Shown: positions 8,167 through 15,598 of the stretch, one piece after another
Numbering within the stretch: position 1 is the first letter of the stretch
How the letters are laid out: each line of letters opens with the position of its first letter
Source: Minisyncoccota bacterium
GTDB lineage: Bacteria > Patescibacteriota > Minisyncoccia > Minisyncoccales > GWA2-38-27
Reading direction: 5' to 3'
Assembly (NCBI GenBank): GCA_028687715.1
Contig: JAQTZP010000006.1
Span: 1-39,220 of the forward strand
DNA length: 39,220 nt
Program-made: the position numbers and the translations under genes
The notes under the pieces: model-generated
What the model was told of the DNA's origin: nothing
What the model saw: only the letters and a program-made list of their open reading frames with translations
Database searches by the model: none

Positions 8167-8808
8167 TTATCTTATCGTTATTTTCTTTACCCCTTCTCTT
8201 TCAATCTTAGGCATCCTTATTGTCAGAATACCTTCCTTTAAGTCTGCTTTTGCTCTGGCTCCGTCAACTTCAACAGGGAGGATGATTTCTCTTGAGAATT
8301 TCCCCCAGTGGCATTCTTGGAAGAAATAGTTCTTATCGCTTTTTTCCCTTATTTCTTTTCTCTCCCCTTTTATTACTATCATATCTTTCTCAATCGAGAT
8401 ATCCAAGTCTTCTGGTTTCAGTCCCGCGATAGCTGATTGAACTACAACCTCTCCATCTGCCTCATAAACATCAACTACTAATTGGCCTTCTGATTCAAAC
8501 CATTCCTTCTTGTTGGTTTTTACTTCTTTTATTGGTTCAGGTTCTTTAGGCACTACCTCTACTTTTATCTTTTCAGGCTTTTTCTTCTTCTTTTTCTTCT
8601 TCTCTCCTTCTATATTAAAAATCTTAGAAACAGCATTTGAGAGAGAAGCCTCTTTTACTTGAGGAGTTTCGCTTATGAGGCTTTGCTCAAACTCTTCAGG
8701 GTCCTCGAAAGAACTAATATCTTCTATAGGCTCTATCTTCTCTTTTTTAAGATTAGCCCGTGTTTCAATATCCATTCCCTTTTTTAATTTGTCAAAAAAA
8801 GAAGTCAT
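8167..8808 (-). CDS. Hsp20/alpha-crystallin small heat-shock protein with long charged N terminus
   Basis: The last 105 of 213 residues form an alpha-crystallin domain (LVVDVYEADGEVVVQSAIAG through the A-x-x-x-x-G-x-L motif ADLKEGILTIRMPK), the ATP-independent holdase fold. The first 105 residues are unusual: acidic and low in complexity, with a run of eight lysines around residue 70 and proline-rich linkers. A disordered tail of this length could bind nucleic acid or membranes. It overlaps prsW by 4 bp and is the last gene of the valS-prsW-hsp20 operon. Confidence 0.85.
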   Translation of the reverse strand: MTSFFDKLKKGMDIETRANLKKEKIEPIEDISSFEDPEEFEQSLISETPQVKEASLSNAVSKIFNIEGEKKKKKKKKPEKIKVEVVPKEPEPIKEVKTNKKEWFESEGQLVVDVYEADGEVVVQSAIAGLKPEDLDISIEKDMIVIKGERKEIREKSDKNYFFQECHWGKFSREIILPVEVDGARAKADLKEGILTIRMPKIEREGVKKITIR

Positions 8809-9530
8809 TTTGTTTTGCAGACACTTGCCATATTTTTAAGCTTTTTAAATCCAAAAGACACAAATACAGCAACGCTTATTAAAAGAAATATTGGGACAAA
8901 GATAAAATTAGTATTATCAATTATCTTCATTATAGAGAAATTATAGATGCCGTGCAAGAACGATGCAATAATAAGGCCCAGGGTTATAAGGAGGAATCTT
9001 TTCTTTGTTTCATATAAAGATAAAGCCAGAAAATAGCCTACTACTGCTGAACATAGCGCATGAAGGAATGTAGCGCCTATGAATCTGAAGCCGGCAATGG
9101 TAAGAGTATCAAGAAGCGCTTTATCAAAAGGCATGAATAACACTAAGATGTTTTCTAAAGCGGCAAAGCCTAGTCCTGCGATAATTACATAAAGCATTGC
9201 GTCTGTAGGTTCATCAAACTCAGAGCTTCTTAGGGCTTGTAATCTGACTGCCAGATACTTAACATATTCTTCTACAAAGGCTATGGCTAAAAAATGATAA
9301 AGAATTGTATATATAACAGGGAATGAATAAAGCCAGATGTCTGTTATGTTTTTTAACGATGAAACCAATATATGTTCTATGTAGGCGGCAAAATAAGCAG
9401 CAACCATTCCTAATAAAAAAACCTTAATAATCATTTTATTTGATTCCGGATGAGAGTCTTTCCTTAAAAAAAATAAAAGCCAGATAAAGCTTGGAATCAG
9501 TCCTAAGATGATATAGAAGGTATAATCCAT
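8805..9530 (-). CDS. PrsW-family intramembrane protease-like protein
   Basis: 241 residues with about seven to eight hydrophobic segments. PrsW-type motifs are present: EEYVKYLAVR (EExxK) near residue 90, FAALENI (ENxx) near 125, FLHALCSAVVGY near 155 and a late FLHGIYNF. These conserved Glu and His residues define the predicted membrane metalloprotease site; in Bacillus PrsW clips an anti-sigma factor. The substrate here is unknown. The gene lies 5 bp after valS and overlaps hsp20 by 4 bp, suggesting a shared stress or envelope role. Confidence 0.8.
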   Translation of the reverse strand: MDYTFYIILGLIPSFIWLLFFLRKDSHPESNKMIIKVFLLGMVAAYFAAYIEHILVSSLKNITDIWLYSFPVIYTILYHFLAIAFVEEYVKYLAVRLQALRSSEFDEPTDAMLYVIIAGLGFAALENILVLFMPFDKALLDTLTIAGFRFIGATFLHALCSAVVGYFLALSLYETKKRFLLITLGLIIASFLHGIYNFSIMKIIDNTNFIFVPIFLLISVAVFVSFGFKKLKNMASVCKTK

Positions 9531-9535
9531 GATTA

Positions 9536-11590
9536 TTATTTAGGCCATTCTTCTATCATTATACACTCTTTTTTGTCTTTTAGGGGAATCTTTTGATAAA
9601 TCTCTTCTGTTATAAAAGGCATGAAGGGATGCAAAAGAATTAAAGAGTTTAATAAAACATATAATAGGATGCTTTTAGTTTTTTCATTATTCTGATTCTT
9701 TGATTCTTCTATATATATATCGCAGAAATCGTGCCAGAAAAAATCATATAAGGTATGAGCAGCTCTTCCAAATTGAAAGCTGTCTAAGTCTTTATTCACC
9801 GACTTTATTGTTTTATTCAGCTTATTAAGTATTTCTTTGTCAGTTTGGGTTAGTTTCTGTTCTTTAAGATTTAGTTTTGGTAATTCTAAATTTGATGATT
9901 GAAAAAGGACAAACCTGGAGGCATTCCATATCTTGTTGGCAAATTTTTTACCCATTAGAATATTATCTGTTGAAAACCTTATATCCTGATTTCCCATAAT
10001 CTGATAGGCGATGCCGAATCTTACAGCATCAGCCCCGTATTCATCTATCAGCTTTAAAGGGTCTATTCCTGTGCCTAGGGATTTTGACATTCTTTTTCCA
10101 TCTTTTGTTAAAATAGTGGCATGGATATAGATATCTTTAAAAGGCTTATTATTCATAAATTCCATGCCCGAGAAAATCATTCTTACGACCCATAAATTTA
10201 TAATATCCCTGGCAGTTGATAAAACTGCGGTTGGATAAAACTCTTTTAAATCTTTTGTTTTCTTGGGCCAGCCAAAGGCCGCAAAAGGCCATAAGGCAGA
10301 AGAAAACCAGGTATCAAGGACGTCATTTTCTCCTTTAATCGGTATTTTATGACCCCACCAGATCTGACGGGAGATGCACCAATCTTTAATGTTTTTAAGC
10401 CAGTCAAGATAAGGCTTTTCAAAGCTTTTTGGGTAAAATATTGTCTTCTTCTCTTTTACCGGATTCCTTGCTTTCTGAGCCAGCTTTTCCATTTTTAAAA
10501 ACCATTGGTCAGAAGGTATAAATTCAATGCCTGCGCCGCAGCGGTAGCATTTTGGAATCTGATGAGTATAATCTTCAATCTTATCTATCAGATTCTGGTC
10601 CTTCAAATCTTCAACTATCATTTGCCTTGCCTCAAGCGCTTTGAGATTCTGGTATTTTAAGGGAGCTTTATCCGTGATCCTTCCTTTTTCGTCAATGATT
10701 TCAATTAAGCTTAATTTATGCTTTAAGCCTATCTGATAATCAGCCAAATCATGGGCTGGGGTTACCTTTACTGCTCCTGTTCCAAAGTTCTGGTCAATCA
10801 TTTCATCAGCGATAATCGGTATCTCCCTGTTTGCTATCGGAAGAATTGCTTTTTCTCCGACTAAATGTTCATATCTTTTATCTTTGGGATTAACAGCTAC
10901 AGCAGCGTCTCCAAGCATTGTTTCCGGCCTGGTGGTGGCAACAATGATAAATCTTTCAGAATCTTTTTTTAAAGGATATTTAATGTAGTATAGATTTCCT
11001 TTTTCTTCTTTGTATTCCAACTCAAGGTCAGACAAACTTGTTGAGCATCTCGGGCACCAGTTAATGACTCTTTTCCCTTTATAAATCCAGCCTTTTTTAT
11101 AATAATGCATAAATGCTTCTTTTACTGCCAGGCTGTAATCTTTATCCATTGTGAATCTTGTTCTTGACCAGTCGCAGGAAGAGCCTATTTTCTTAAATTG
11201 GCCTAAAATTATATTCCCATACTGCTGTTTCCATTTCCAAACCTCTTCTACGAATTTTTCACGGCCTAAATCAAACCTTGTTTTACCCTCTTTTTTAAGT
11301 TTTTTCTCAACTACGTTCTGAGTGGCGATTCCGGCATGGTCGGTTCCCGGAATCCAGACAGTTTTAAAACCCTTCATTCTTTTCTGTCTTATTAAAATAT
11401 CCTGAATTACGGCATTTAAAGCATGACCCATATGAAGTTCTCCTGTTACATTGGGAGGAGGTATCACAATTGAATAGGGTTTTTTGTGCCTTTTAGGGAG
11501 CTTGTCCGGGTTAAAAAAGCCCGATTTTTCCCATAATCGGTAGATTTTATCTTCAACTTGTTTGGGGTTGTAAGATTTAGCTAGTTCCAT
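9536..11590 (-). CDS. valS: Valyl-tRNA synthetase, compact form
   Basis: Charges tRNA-Val. The class I signatures are intact: PPPNVTGELHMGHALN with HMGH at residues 53-56 and KRMSKS ending at residue 504. The CP1 editing domain is present (ATTRPETMLGD), as is LDTWFSSALWPF. At 684 residues it is much shorter than the usual 850-950: the stretch before DVLDTWFS lacks the usual cysteine-bearing insertion, and the protein stops at IEEWPK straight after the anticodon-binding helices, without the C-terminal coiled coil that grips tRNA. It is first in a three-gene operon. Confidence 0.95.
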   Translation of the reverse strand: MELAKSYNPKQVEDKIYRLWEKSGFFNPDKLPKRHKKPYSIVIPPPNVTGELHMGHALNAVIQDILIRQKRMKGFKTVWIPGTDHAGIATQNVVEKKLKKEGKTRFDLGREKFVEEVWKWKQQYGNIILGQFKKIGSSCDWSRTRFTMDKDYSLAVKEAFMHYYKKGWIYKGKRVINWCPRCSTSLSDLELEYKEEKGNLYYIKYPLKKDSERFIIVATTRPETMLGDAAVAVNPKDKRYEHLVGEKAILPIANREIPIIADEMIDQNFGTGAVKVTPAHDLADYQIGLKHKLSLIEIIDEKGRITDKAPLKYQNLKALEARQMIVEDLKDQNLIDKIEDYTHQIPKCYRCGAGIEFIPSDQWFLKMEKLAQKARNPVKEKKTIFYPKSFEKPYLDWLKNIKDWCISRQIWWGHKIPIKGENDVLDTWFSSALWPFAAFGWPKKTKDLKEFYPTAVLSTARDIINLWVVRMIFSGMEFMNNKPFKDIYIHATILTKDGKRMSKSLGTGIDPLKLIDEYGADAVRFGIAYQIMGNQDIRFSTDNILMGKKFANKIWNASRFVLFQSSNLELPKLNLKEQKLTQTDKEILNKLNKTIKSVNKDLDSFQFGRAAHTLYDFFWHDFCDIYIEESKNQNNEKTKSILLYVLLNSLILLHPFMPFITEEIYQKIPLKDKKECIMIEEWPK

Positions 11591-11598
11591 ATTAGTAA

Positions 11599-11627
11599 AT
11601 ATTAACAGAATAGGGATTTTTCAGCAA
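11599..11627 (-). promoter_or_regulatory. Promoter of the valS-prsW-hsp20 operon
   Basis: On the minus strand TTGCTG (11627-11622), a 17-bp spacer and TAATAT (11604-11599), close to the valS ATG at 11590. Confidence 0.5.
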
Positions 11628-11631
11628 ACTA

Positions 11632-11659
11632 TTGACGCGCTATATTCATTTGTTATCAT
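11632..11659 (+). promoter_or_regulatory. Promoter of the gene at 11692
   Basis: TTGACG (11632-11637), a 16-bp spacer and TATCAT (11654-11659). Confidence 0.5.
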
Positions 11660-11691
11660 AATTTATAAGTTCTTTGACAGGAGAAGCAGCT

Positions 11692-12204
11692 ATGGCTGAG
11701 ACATGCATCTGCGGAGAAAGAATTTCTCCACTGGGGTTTATAAGCTTAAGACATAAGGGGTTTTATTTTTATATCCCTAACGATTCATCAAGATGTCCGT
11801 TATGCATAGAGAGGCAGACTATTTCTGATTTTGAAAAATATGCCGAAGAATTAATAAAACTTGAAGGCGAGAGCGTAAAAGTTGACTGGAGGTCTTTGTT
11901 GGCAAAACCTCCCTTTGAAAAAGACAAGATAGGAAATATTCTGACGTTTATCGGTATTTTATCCTTTGGTTCGGAGAATAACTGGGAGATTGGGATTGAT
12001 GGTCCTGGCGGAGCAAACATTAGGATTAAAGGCGCCTATACCTATTTTACTCGTTTGGTTGACGCAGTAGATGTTGCCCGATTAATTCTTTCAGCCGCAG
12101 GATATAATTGGTATGTCAGGCAAATAGGAATGGTATTTACCAAAGAGGATGTTTTAAGAAATACTGAAAAGCTTCAAAAAGCAATTAAAGAAACGGTTGA
12201 TTAA
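11692..12204 (+). CDS. Unknown protein with N-terminal zinc-knuckle-like cysteines
   Basis: 170 residues. Two cysteine pairs (CICG near residue 5 and CPLC near residue 36) separated by about 30 residues could bind one zinc ion. The remainder is mixed alpha/beta with a WEIGIDGPGGANIRI stretch and a final helical part. The start at 11692 is set by AGGAG 7 nt upstream; an in-frame TTG at 11674 is less likely. The function is unknown. It is single-gene, with its own promoter and terminator, in the same style as the 934 gene. Confidence 0.75.
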   Translation: MAETCICGERISPLGFISLRHKGFYFYIPNDSSRCPLCIERQTISDFEKYAEELIKLEGESVKVDWRSLLAKPPFEKDKIGNILTFIGILSFGSENNWEIGIDGPGGANIRIKGAYTYFTRLVDAVDVARLILSAAGYNWYVRQIGMVFTKEDVLRNTEKLQKAIKETVD

Positions 12205-12216
12205 CCGTTCTTTTTT
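12192..12216 (+). terminator. Terminator overlapping the stop codon of the 11692 gene
   Basis: AACGGTT (12192-12198), loop GATT and AACCGTT (12203-12209), then C and six T. The stop codon lies within the hairpin. Confidence 0.85.
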
Positions 12217-12249
12217 ATTTTAAGTCTAGGTTAAAAATCAACAGGGGGG

Positions 12250-12277
12250 TTGACAAACAATATTAATATCCTATTAT
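12250..12277 (+). promoter_or_regulatory. Strong promoter of the small gene at 12340
   Basis: TTGACA (12250-12255), a 16-bp spacer and TATTAT (12272-12277); a perfect TATAAT overlaps at 12277-12282. Confidence 0.65.
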
Positions 12278-12284
12278 ATAATTG

Positions 12285-12340
12285 TTATGGCGAGGTGCCA
12301 TAATGTTCAGTTCCTTCACTCTATAGGAGGTAATCCTATA
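12285..12340 (+). promoter_or_regulatory. Structured leader with sequestered ribosome-binding site
   Basis: The first hairpin is TTATGGC (12285-12291), loop GAGGT, GCCATAA (12297-12303). The second is TATAGGA (12322-12328), loop GGTAA, TCCTATA (12334-12340). The near-ideal Shine-Dalgarno AGGAGGT (12325-12331) is split between stem and loop of the second hairpin, whose 3' arm includes the A of the start codon. This could tune translation by temperature, a ligand or an RNA partner. Confidence 0.55.
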
Positions 12341-12615
12341 TGAAAAAACACACTGATTTAAACTACGATCCTTCGATGCTCGCTCTGATGCGGGACACTC
12401 AAAGGACGTTGGTTGAGCAACCCGATTTTCGGGGGATTGGCATGCATGGTCCTGAGACCGGTTCTCATGGTCTTCATAGCCAAGTCAGCATCGGAATCGG
12501 CGACACGACGGTTAACTTCCGTCAGCTCGGACCTCTGCCACCGCTTTCTTTTCGTGGGATTGAGCCCACGACTCTTCCCAAGGGACCTGATCCACTTGCT
12601 CCTTGGAGGTGGTAG
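12340..12615 (+). CDS. Small unknown protein, 91 residues, Gly/Pro/His-rich
   Basis: It begins MKKHTDLNYDPSM and ends PDPLAPWRW. It is rich in Gly, Pro and His, has no membrane segment or cysteine, and matches no family I know. Support for coding: a near-consensus promoter, an AGGAGGT ribosome-binding site 8 nt before the ATG, and a stop shortly before a terminator. Against: its base composition is clearly GC-richer than its neighbours, long frames are open on both strands here, and the transcript is full of hairpins, so a structured RNA is the main alternative. It may be a recent arrival. Confidence 0.55.
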   Translation: MKKHTDLNYDPSMLALMRDTQRTLVEQPDFRGIGMHGPETGSHGLHSQVSIGIGDTTVNFRQLGPLPPLSFRGIEPTTLPKGPDPLAPWRW

Positions 12616-12619
12616 TTGT

Positions 12620-12699
12620 CGTCGCATATGCGACGTAAATTCAAAGGCGAAACAATAGTTTCGCTTACCTCAATGGGTGAAAACCCAAAGAGGTTTTTT
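12620..12699 (+). terminator. Three-hairpin 3' end with GAAA-loop terminator
   Basis: A 16-bp perfect palindrome (12620-12635) is followed by GCGAAAC-AATA-GTTTCGC (12647-12664). A terminator comes last: ACCTC (12667-12671) pairs with GAGGT (12690-12694), inner TGGGT/ACCCA caps a GAAA tetraloop (12679-12682), then six T. The last hairpin is a clear intrinsic terminator; the first two are extra structure. Confidence 0.7.
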
Positions 12700-12752
12700 A
12701 TTTTAAATAAAAATAATTAGACTTTAAGAGTCAAATCCCTCAGATTTAATTA

Positions 12753-13877
12753 TTATATCCTTAAATTAGCTTTTGCCTTTAATTTTCTCCAAGGTGTTTT
12801 TTTACTCCTTTGATAGAATCCGGATATACCGGCCATTACAGCATTGTCTGTTGATAGATTCTTCTTTGGGATTAGAAGCTGGAATTCACCTCGCACTTTT
12901 TCTTTAAGCTGCTTTCTTAATCTTTCATTTGCTGAAACTCCCCCTCCCAATATTATTGTTTTAGCCTTATAGTCGTATGCCGCTTTGATAGTCTTTTTGA
13001 TTAAAACATCAACAATGGCTTCTTGAATTTCGTAGCACATTTGTTTTAAAATCTTTTTTCTTCTTGATGTTTTTATTTCCTGCCAGGAGTATAAAACGGC
13101 TGTCTTTAATCCTGAAAAGCTGAAATCATAATCTTTGCTGTAAATCATTGGTCTTGGCAGTTTAATTTCAGATGTCGTATTCCCTTCTGCATTTTTAGAA
13201 ATTACAGGACCTCCCGGATAACCAAGGCCTAAAATCTTAGCCGCCTTGTCAAAGCATTCTCCGGCTGCATCGTCTTTTGTCTCCCCGATTATTTTGTATT
13301 TTCCAATGCCTTTCATAAGTATTAGCTGAGTATGTCCTCCTGAGACAACCAAGCAGACTGCAGGGAATAGACATTTGTTATTTAAAAGATTAACCAAGAT
13401 ATGGGATTCAATATGATTTACTCCGACAACCGGGATATTGAAAAGATAAGAGAGGGCTTTGGCAAAGTTTATTCCAACCCATAAGCAAGGCTCAAGCCCG
13501 GGACCGATTGTAACAGAGATAAGGTCGATATCAGGTTTTTCGTATTTTTCAAAAAAGGGAATCAGCTTCTTTAATAATTCGGGCTCTCTTTTTAATATAG
13601 AGTTGATTGCTTTTAATTTAGAACCTTTAACCTTTGATGCTTTTTTAATTTTTAGGAGGCTGCTTTCTTTTAAGGCCTTTTTTAGGACATAAGTCAGGTT
13701 GCGCTGATGCTCTCTTTTAGCCAGGGTTGGATAAACTCCCCCCCATTCTTTATGGATTTCTATTTGAGAGGAGACTAGATCTGATAGGATATTAAAATCA
13801 GCTCCTTTTTTACTTCGGGCTTCAATTACAGCGATTGATGTATCATCGCACGATGTTTCAATGGCAAGGATTTTCAT
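12753..13877 (-). CDS. tsaD: tRNA N6-adenosine threonylcarbamoyltransferase
   Basis: TsaD transfers threonylcarbamoyl to A37 of tRNAs reading ANN codons, with TsaB, TsaC and TsaE. The ASKHA fold starts MKILAIETSCDDTSIAV; the metal-binding HIESH motif lies near residue 155, followed by VSGGHTQL, GETKDDAAGECFDKAAK and a late ILGGGVSANERLR. At 374 residues it is slightly long because of a lysine-rich insert at about 75-115 (KIKKASKVKGSKLKAINS). It is a single gene convergent with the hairpin-rich small gene. No partner gene is in the window. Confidence 0.95.
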   Translation of the reverse strand: MKILAIETSCDDTSIAVIEARSKKGADFNILSDLVSSQIEIHKEWGGVYPTLAKREHQRNLTYVLKKALKESSLLKIKKASKVKGSKLKAINSILKREPELLKKLIPFFEKYEKPDIDLISVTIGPGLEPCLWVGINFAKALSYLFNIPVVGVNHIESHILVNLLNNKCLFPAVCLVVSGGHTQLILMKGIGKYKIIGETKDDAAGECFDKAAKILGLGYPGGPVISKNAEGNTTSEIKLPRPMIYSKDYDFSFSGLKTAVLYSWQEIKTSRRKKILKQMCYEIQEAIVDVLIKKTIKAAYDYKAKTIILGGGVSANERLRKQLKEKVRGEFQLLIPKKNLSTDNAVMAGISGFYQRSKKTPWRKLKAKANLRI

Positions 13878-13909
13878 AGTTTAAATTTGATTAAAGTTTA
13901 ACAGAAAGG

Positions 13910-13938
13910 TTGATTTTTTTCAATTTTTAAGATATTTT
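13910..13938 (+). promoter_or_regulatory. Promoter of tRNA-Glu and perhaps the glycosyltransferase
   Basis: TTGATT (13910-13915), a 17-bp spacer and TATTTT (13933-13938), 9 bp before the tRNA. Confidence 0.5.
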
Positions 13939-13947
13939 ATAATAAAC

Positions 13948-14019
13948 GGTCCCATCGTCTAACGGTTAGGACAACGCGCTTTCAATGCGTAAATCGGAGT
14001 TCGATTCTCCGTGGGACCG
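13948..14019 (+). tRNA. tRNA-Glu(UUC)
   Basis: Acceptor arms GGTCCCA (13948-13954) and TGGGACC (14012-14018), discriminator G, anticodon stem ACGCG/TGCGT (one mismatch-tolerant pair) with loop CTTTCAA giving UUC, T arm CGGAG-TTCGATT-CTCCG. CCA is not encoded. The glycosyltransferase ATG follows after 11 bp, so the two are probably on one transcript. Confidence 0.96.
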
Positions 14020-14030
14020 CGTTCTAACTT

Positions 14031-15590
14031 ATGCAAGATTATCTTAAAATAGGAAAAGCTTCTGATTTAGAAAGGTTCAAAGAAAGAATAGTATATAGAA
14101 TATTTGAGATTCTTCCCGGTTTTTTCAGCCTTCTCATTATATTTCTAGCAGTAATATTATCCTGGCTTTTCCCTTTCTGGGTGGCTCTTTTTATTATTAC
14201 TTTTGTAATCTACTGGTTTTTTAGAACCATTTATTTTTCTTTTTATCTTTGGACCGGATACAAAAAAATGGAAAAAAATGAAAAGGTTGATTGGATAGAA
14301 AAACTTAATCAACTGCCATCGGCTTGTTATCAGATTTCAGACATAGATGATTGGAAGGAAATATACCACTTAATCGTTATCCCTATGTATGAGGAATCTT
14401 TATTGATAATAAAAGATACCTTGAATTCTATTAAGAACTCTGATTATCCAAAAGGTAAAATGATTATAGTTTTAGGATGCGAGGAAAAAGTAAGAAATTC
14501 TGCTGAGCCTGTTGCTCTGGAGATAGAAAAAGAATTTAAAGACTGCTTTTTTAAATTCTTAGTTACCTGGCATCCTGATAATATCTTTGGAGAAATAGCA
14601 GGCAAAGGATCCAATGAGACTTGGGCGGCAAAAAAGGCAAAAGAGTTTATTATTGATGAGTTGAAGATTCCTTATCAGAATATAATATTTTCTTCTTTTG
14701 ACGCAGACACCTGCATCTTTCCAAAATACTTTAGCTGTCTGACCTATTATTACCTTACATCCAAAGAGCCTACCAGAACCAGCTATCAGCCTATTCCTTT
14801 CTATATTAATAACATCTGGCAGGCTCCGGTTATCTCAAGAATCTTTGCCTTTTCTTCTACCTTTTGGCATACTATGAACCAAGAGCGTCCTGAGAAACTG
14901 ATTACTTTTTCATCTCATTCAATGAGTTTTTCAGCGCTAACAGACGTTGGCTTTAAACAGATAAACGTTGTCTCTGATGATTCAAGGATCTTTTGGCAGT
15001 GTTTTCTAAAATATGACGGCAATTACCGGGTTAAACCCATATATTATCCCATTTCCATGGATGCCAATGCGGCAAAGAATTTCATCAGGACAATGATAAA
15101 CATTTACAAACAGCAGAGAAGATGGGCCTATGGAGTGGCAGATATCCCTTATTTTCTCTTTGGGTTTATTAAAAACAAGAAAATACCTTTTTCCAAGAAG
15201 TTCAATCTAAGTTTTGAGCTGATAGGAGAGCATATATCCTGGACAACTGCCAGCATTTTGATATTTGCTTTGGGCTGGCTTCCTCTATTTTTAGGAAGAG
15301 CTGAATTTTCTCAAACCTTAATTTCGTATAATCTTCCCAGGATAATGAGCAGGATATTAACAATTTCTATGATAGGGCTTATAAGCTCCATTTACTTCAG
15401 CTTTTTAATTCTTCCTCCAAAGCCCCCGGATTACGGCCCTTTCAAATACCTAGTTTTTATAGCAGGCTGGTTTTTATTCCCTCTAACAATGGTGTTTTTT
15501 CTTTCTCTTCCTGCTTTTGACGCCCAGATTAGGCTTATGCTTGGAAAATATATGGGTTTTTGGGTTACTGAAAAAGAAAGAAAAGAATAA
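14031..15590 (+). CDS. Family 2 membrane glycosyltransferase
   Basis: 519 residues. Two membrane segments at about 30-75 precede a GT-A domain (HLIVIPMYEE at about 111) with a SSFDADTC DxD metal site near 225 and the QQRRW motif (Q/RxxRW) near 365 of processive GT2 enzymes such as cellulose or hyaluronan synthases. Three or four more membrane segments follow from about 400. It probably builds or exports a surface polysaccharide from a nucleotide sugar; the sugar is unknown. It begins 11 bp after tRNA-Glu with no promoter of its own visible. Confidence 0.85.
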   Translation: MQDYLKIGKASDLERFKERIVYRIFEILPGFFSLLIIFLAVILSWLFPFWVALFIITFVIYWFFRTIYFSFYLWTGYKKMEKNEKVDWIEKLNQLPSACYQISDIDDWKEIYHLIVIPMYEESLLIIKDTLNSIKNSDYPKGKMIIVLGCEEKVRNSAEPVALEIEKEFKDCFFKFLVTWHPDNIFGEIAGKGSNETWAAKKAKEFIIDELKIPYQNIIFSSFDADTCIFPKYFSCLTYYYLTSKEPTRTSYQPIPFYINNIWQAPVISRIFAFSSTFWHTMNQERPEKLITFSSHSMSFSALTDVGFKQINVVSDDSRIFWQCFLKYDGNYRVKPIYYPISMDANAAKNFIRTMINIYKQQRRWAYGVADIPYFLFGFIKNKKIPFSKKFNLSFELIGEHISWTTASILIFALGWLPLFLGRAEFSQTLISYNLPRIMSRILTISMIGLISSIYFSFLILPPKPPDYGPFKYLVFIAGWFLFPLTMVFFLSLPAFDAQIRLMLGKYMGFWVTEKERKE

Positions 15591-15598
15591 GAAACTTA

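Noticed and set aside
8053-8241. 62-codon open frame on the plus strand
   Set aside because: It lies over tRNA-Leu and the following terminator and hsp20 end; no gene.
12358-12658. Two more open frames (minus 12358-12627, plus 12413-12658) over the small hairpin-rich gene
   Set aside because: They have no ribosome-binding site; they are open because of local GC richness. The 12340 frame has promoter, Shine-Dalgarno and position in its favour.
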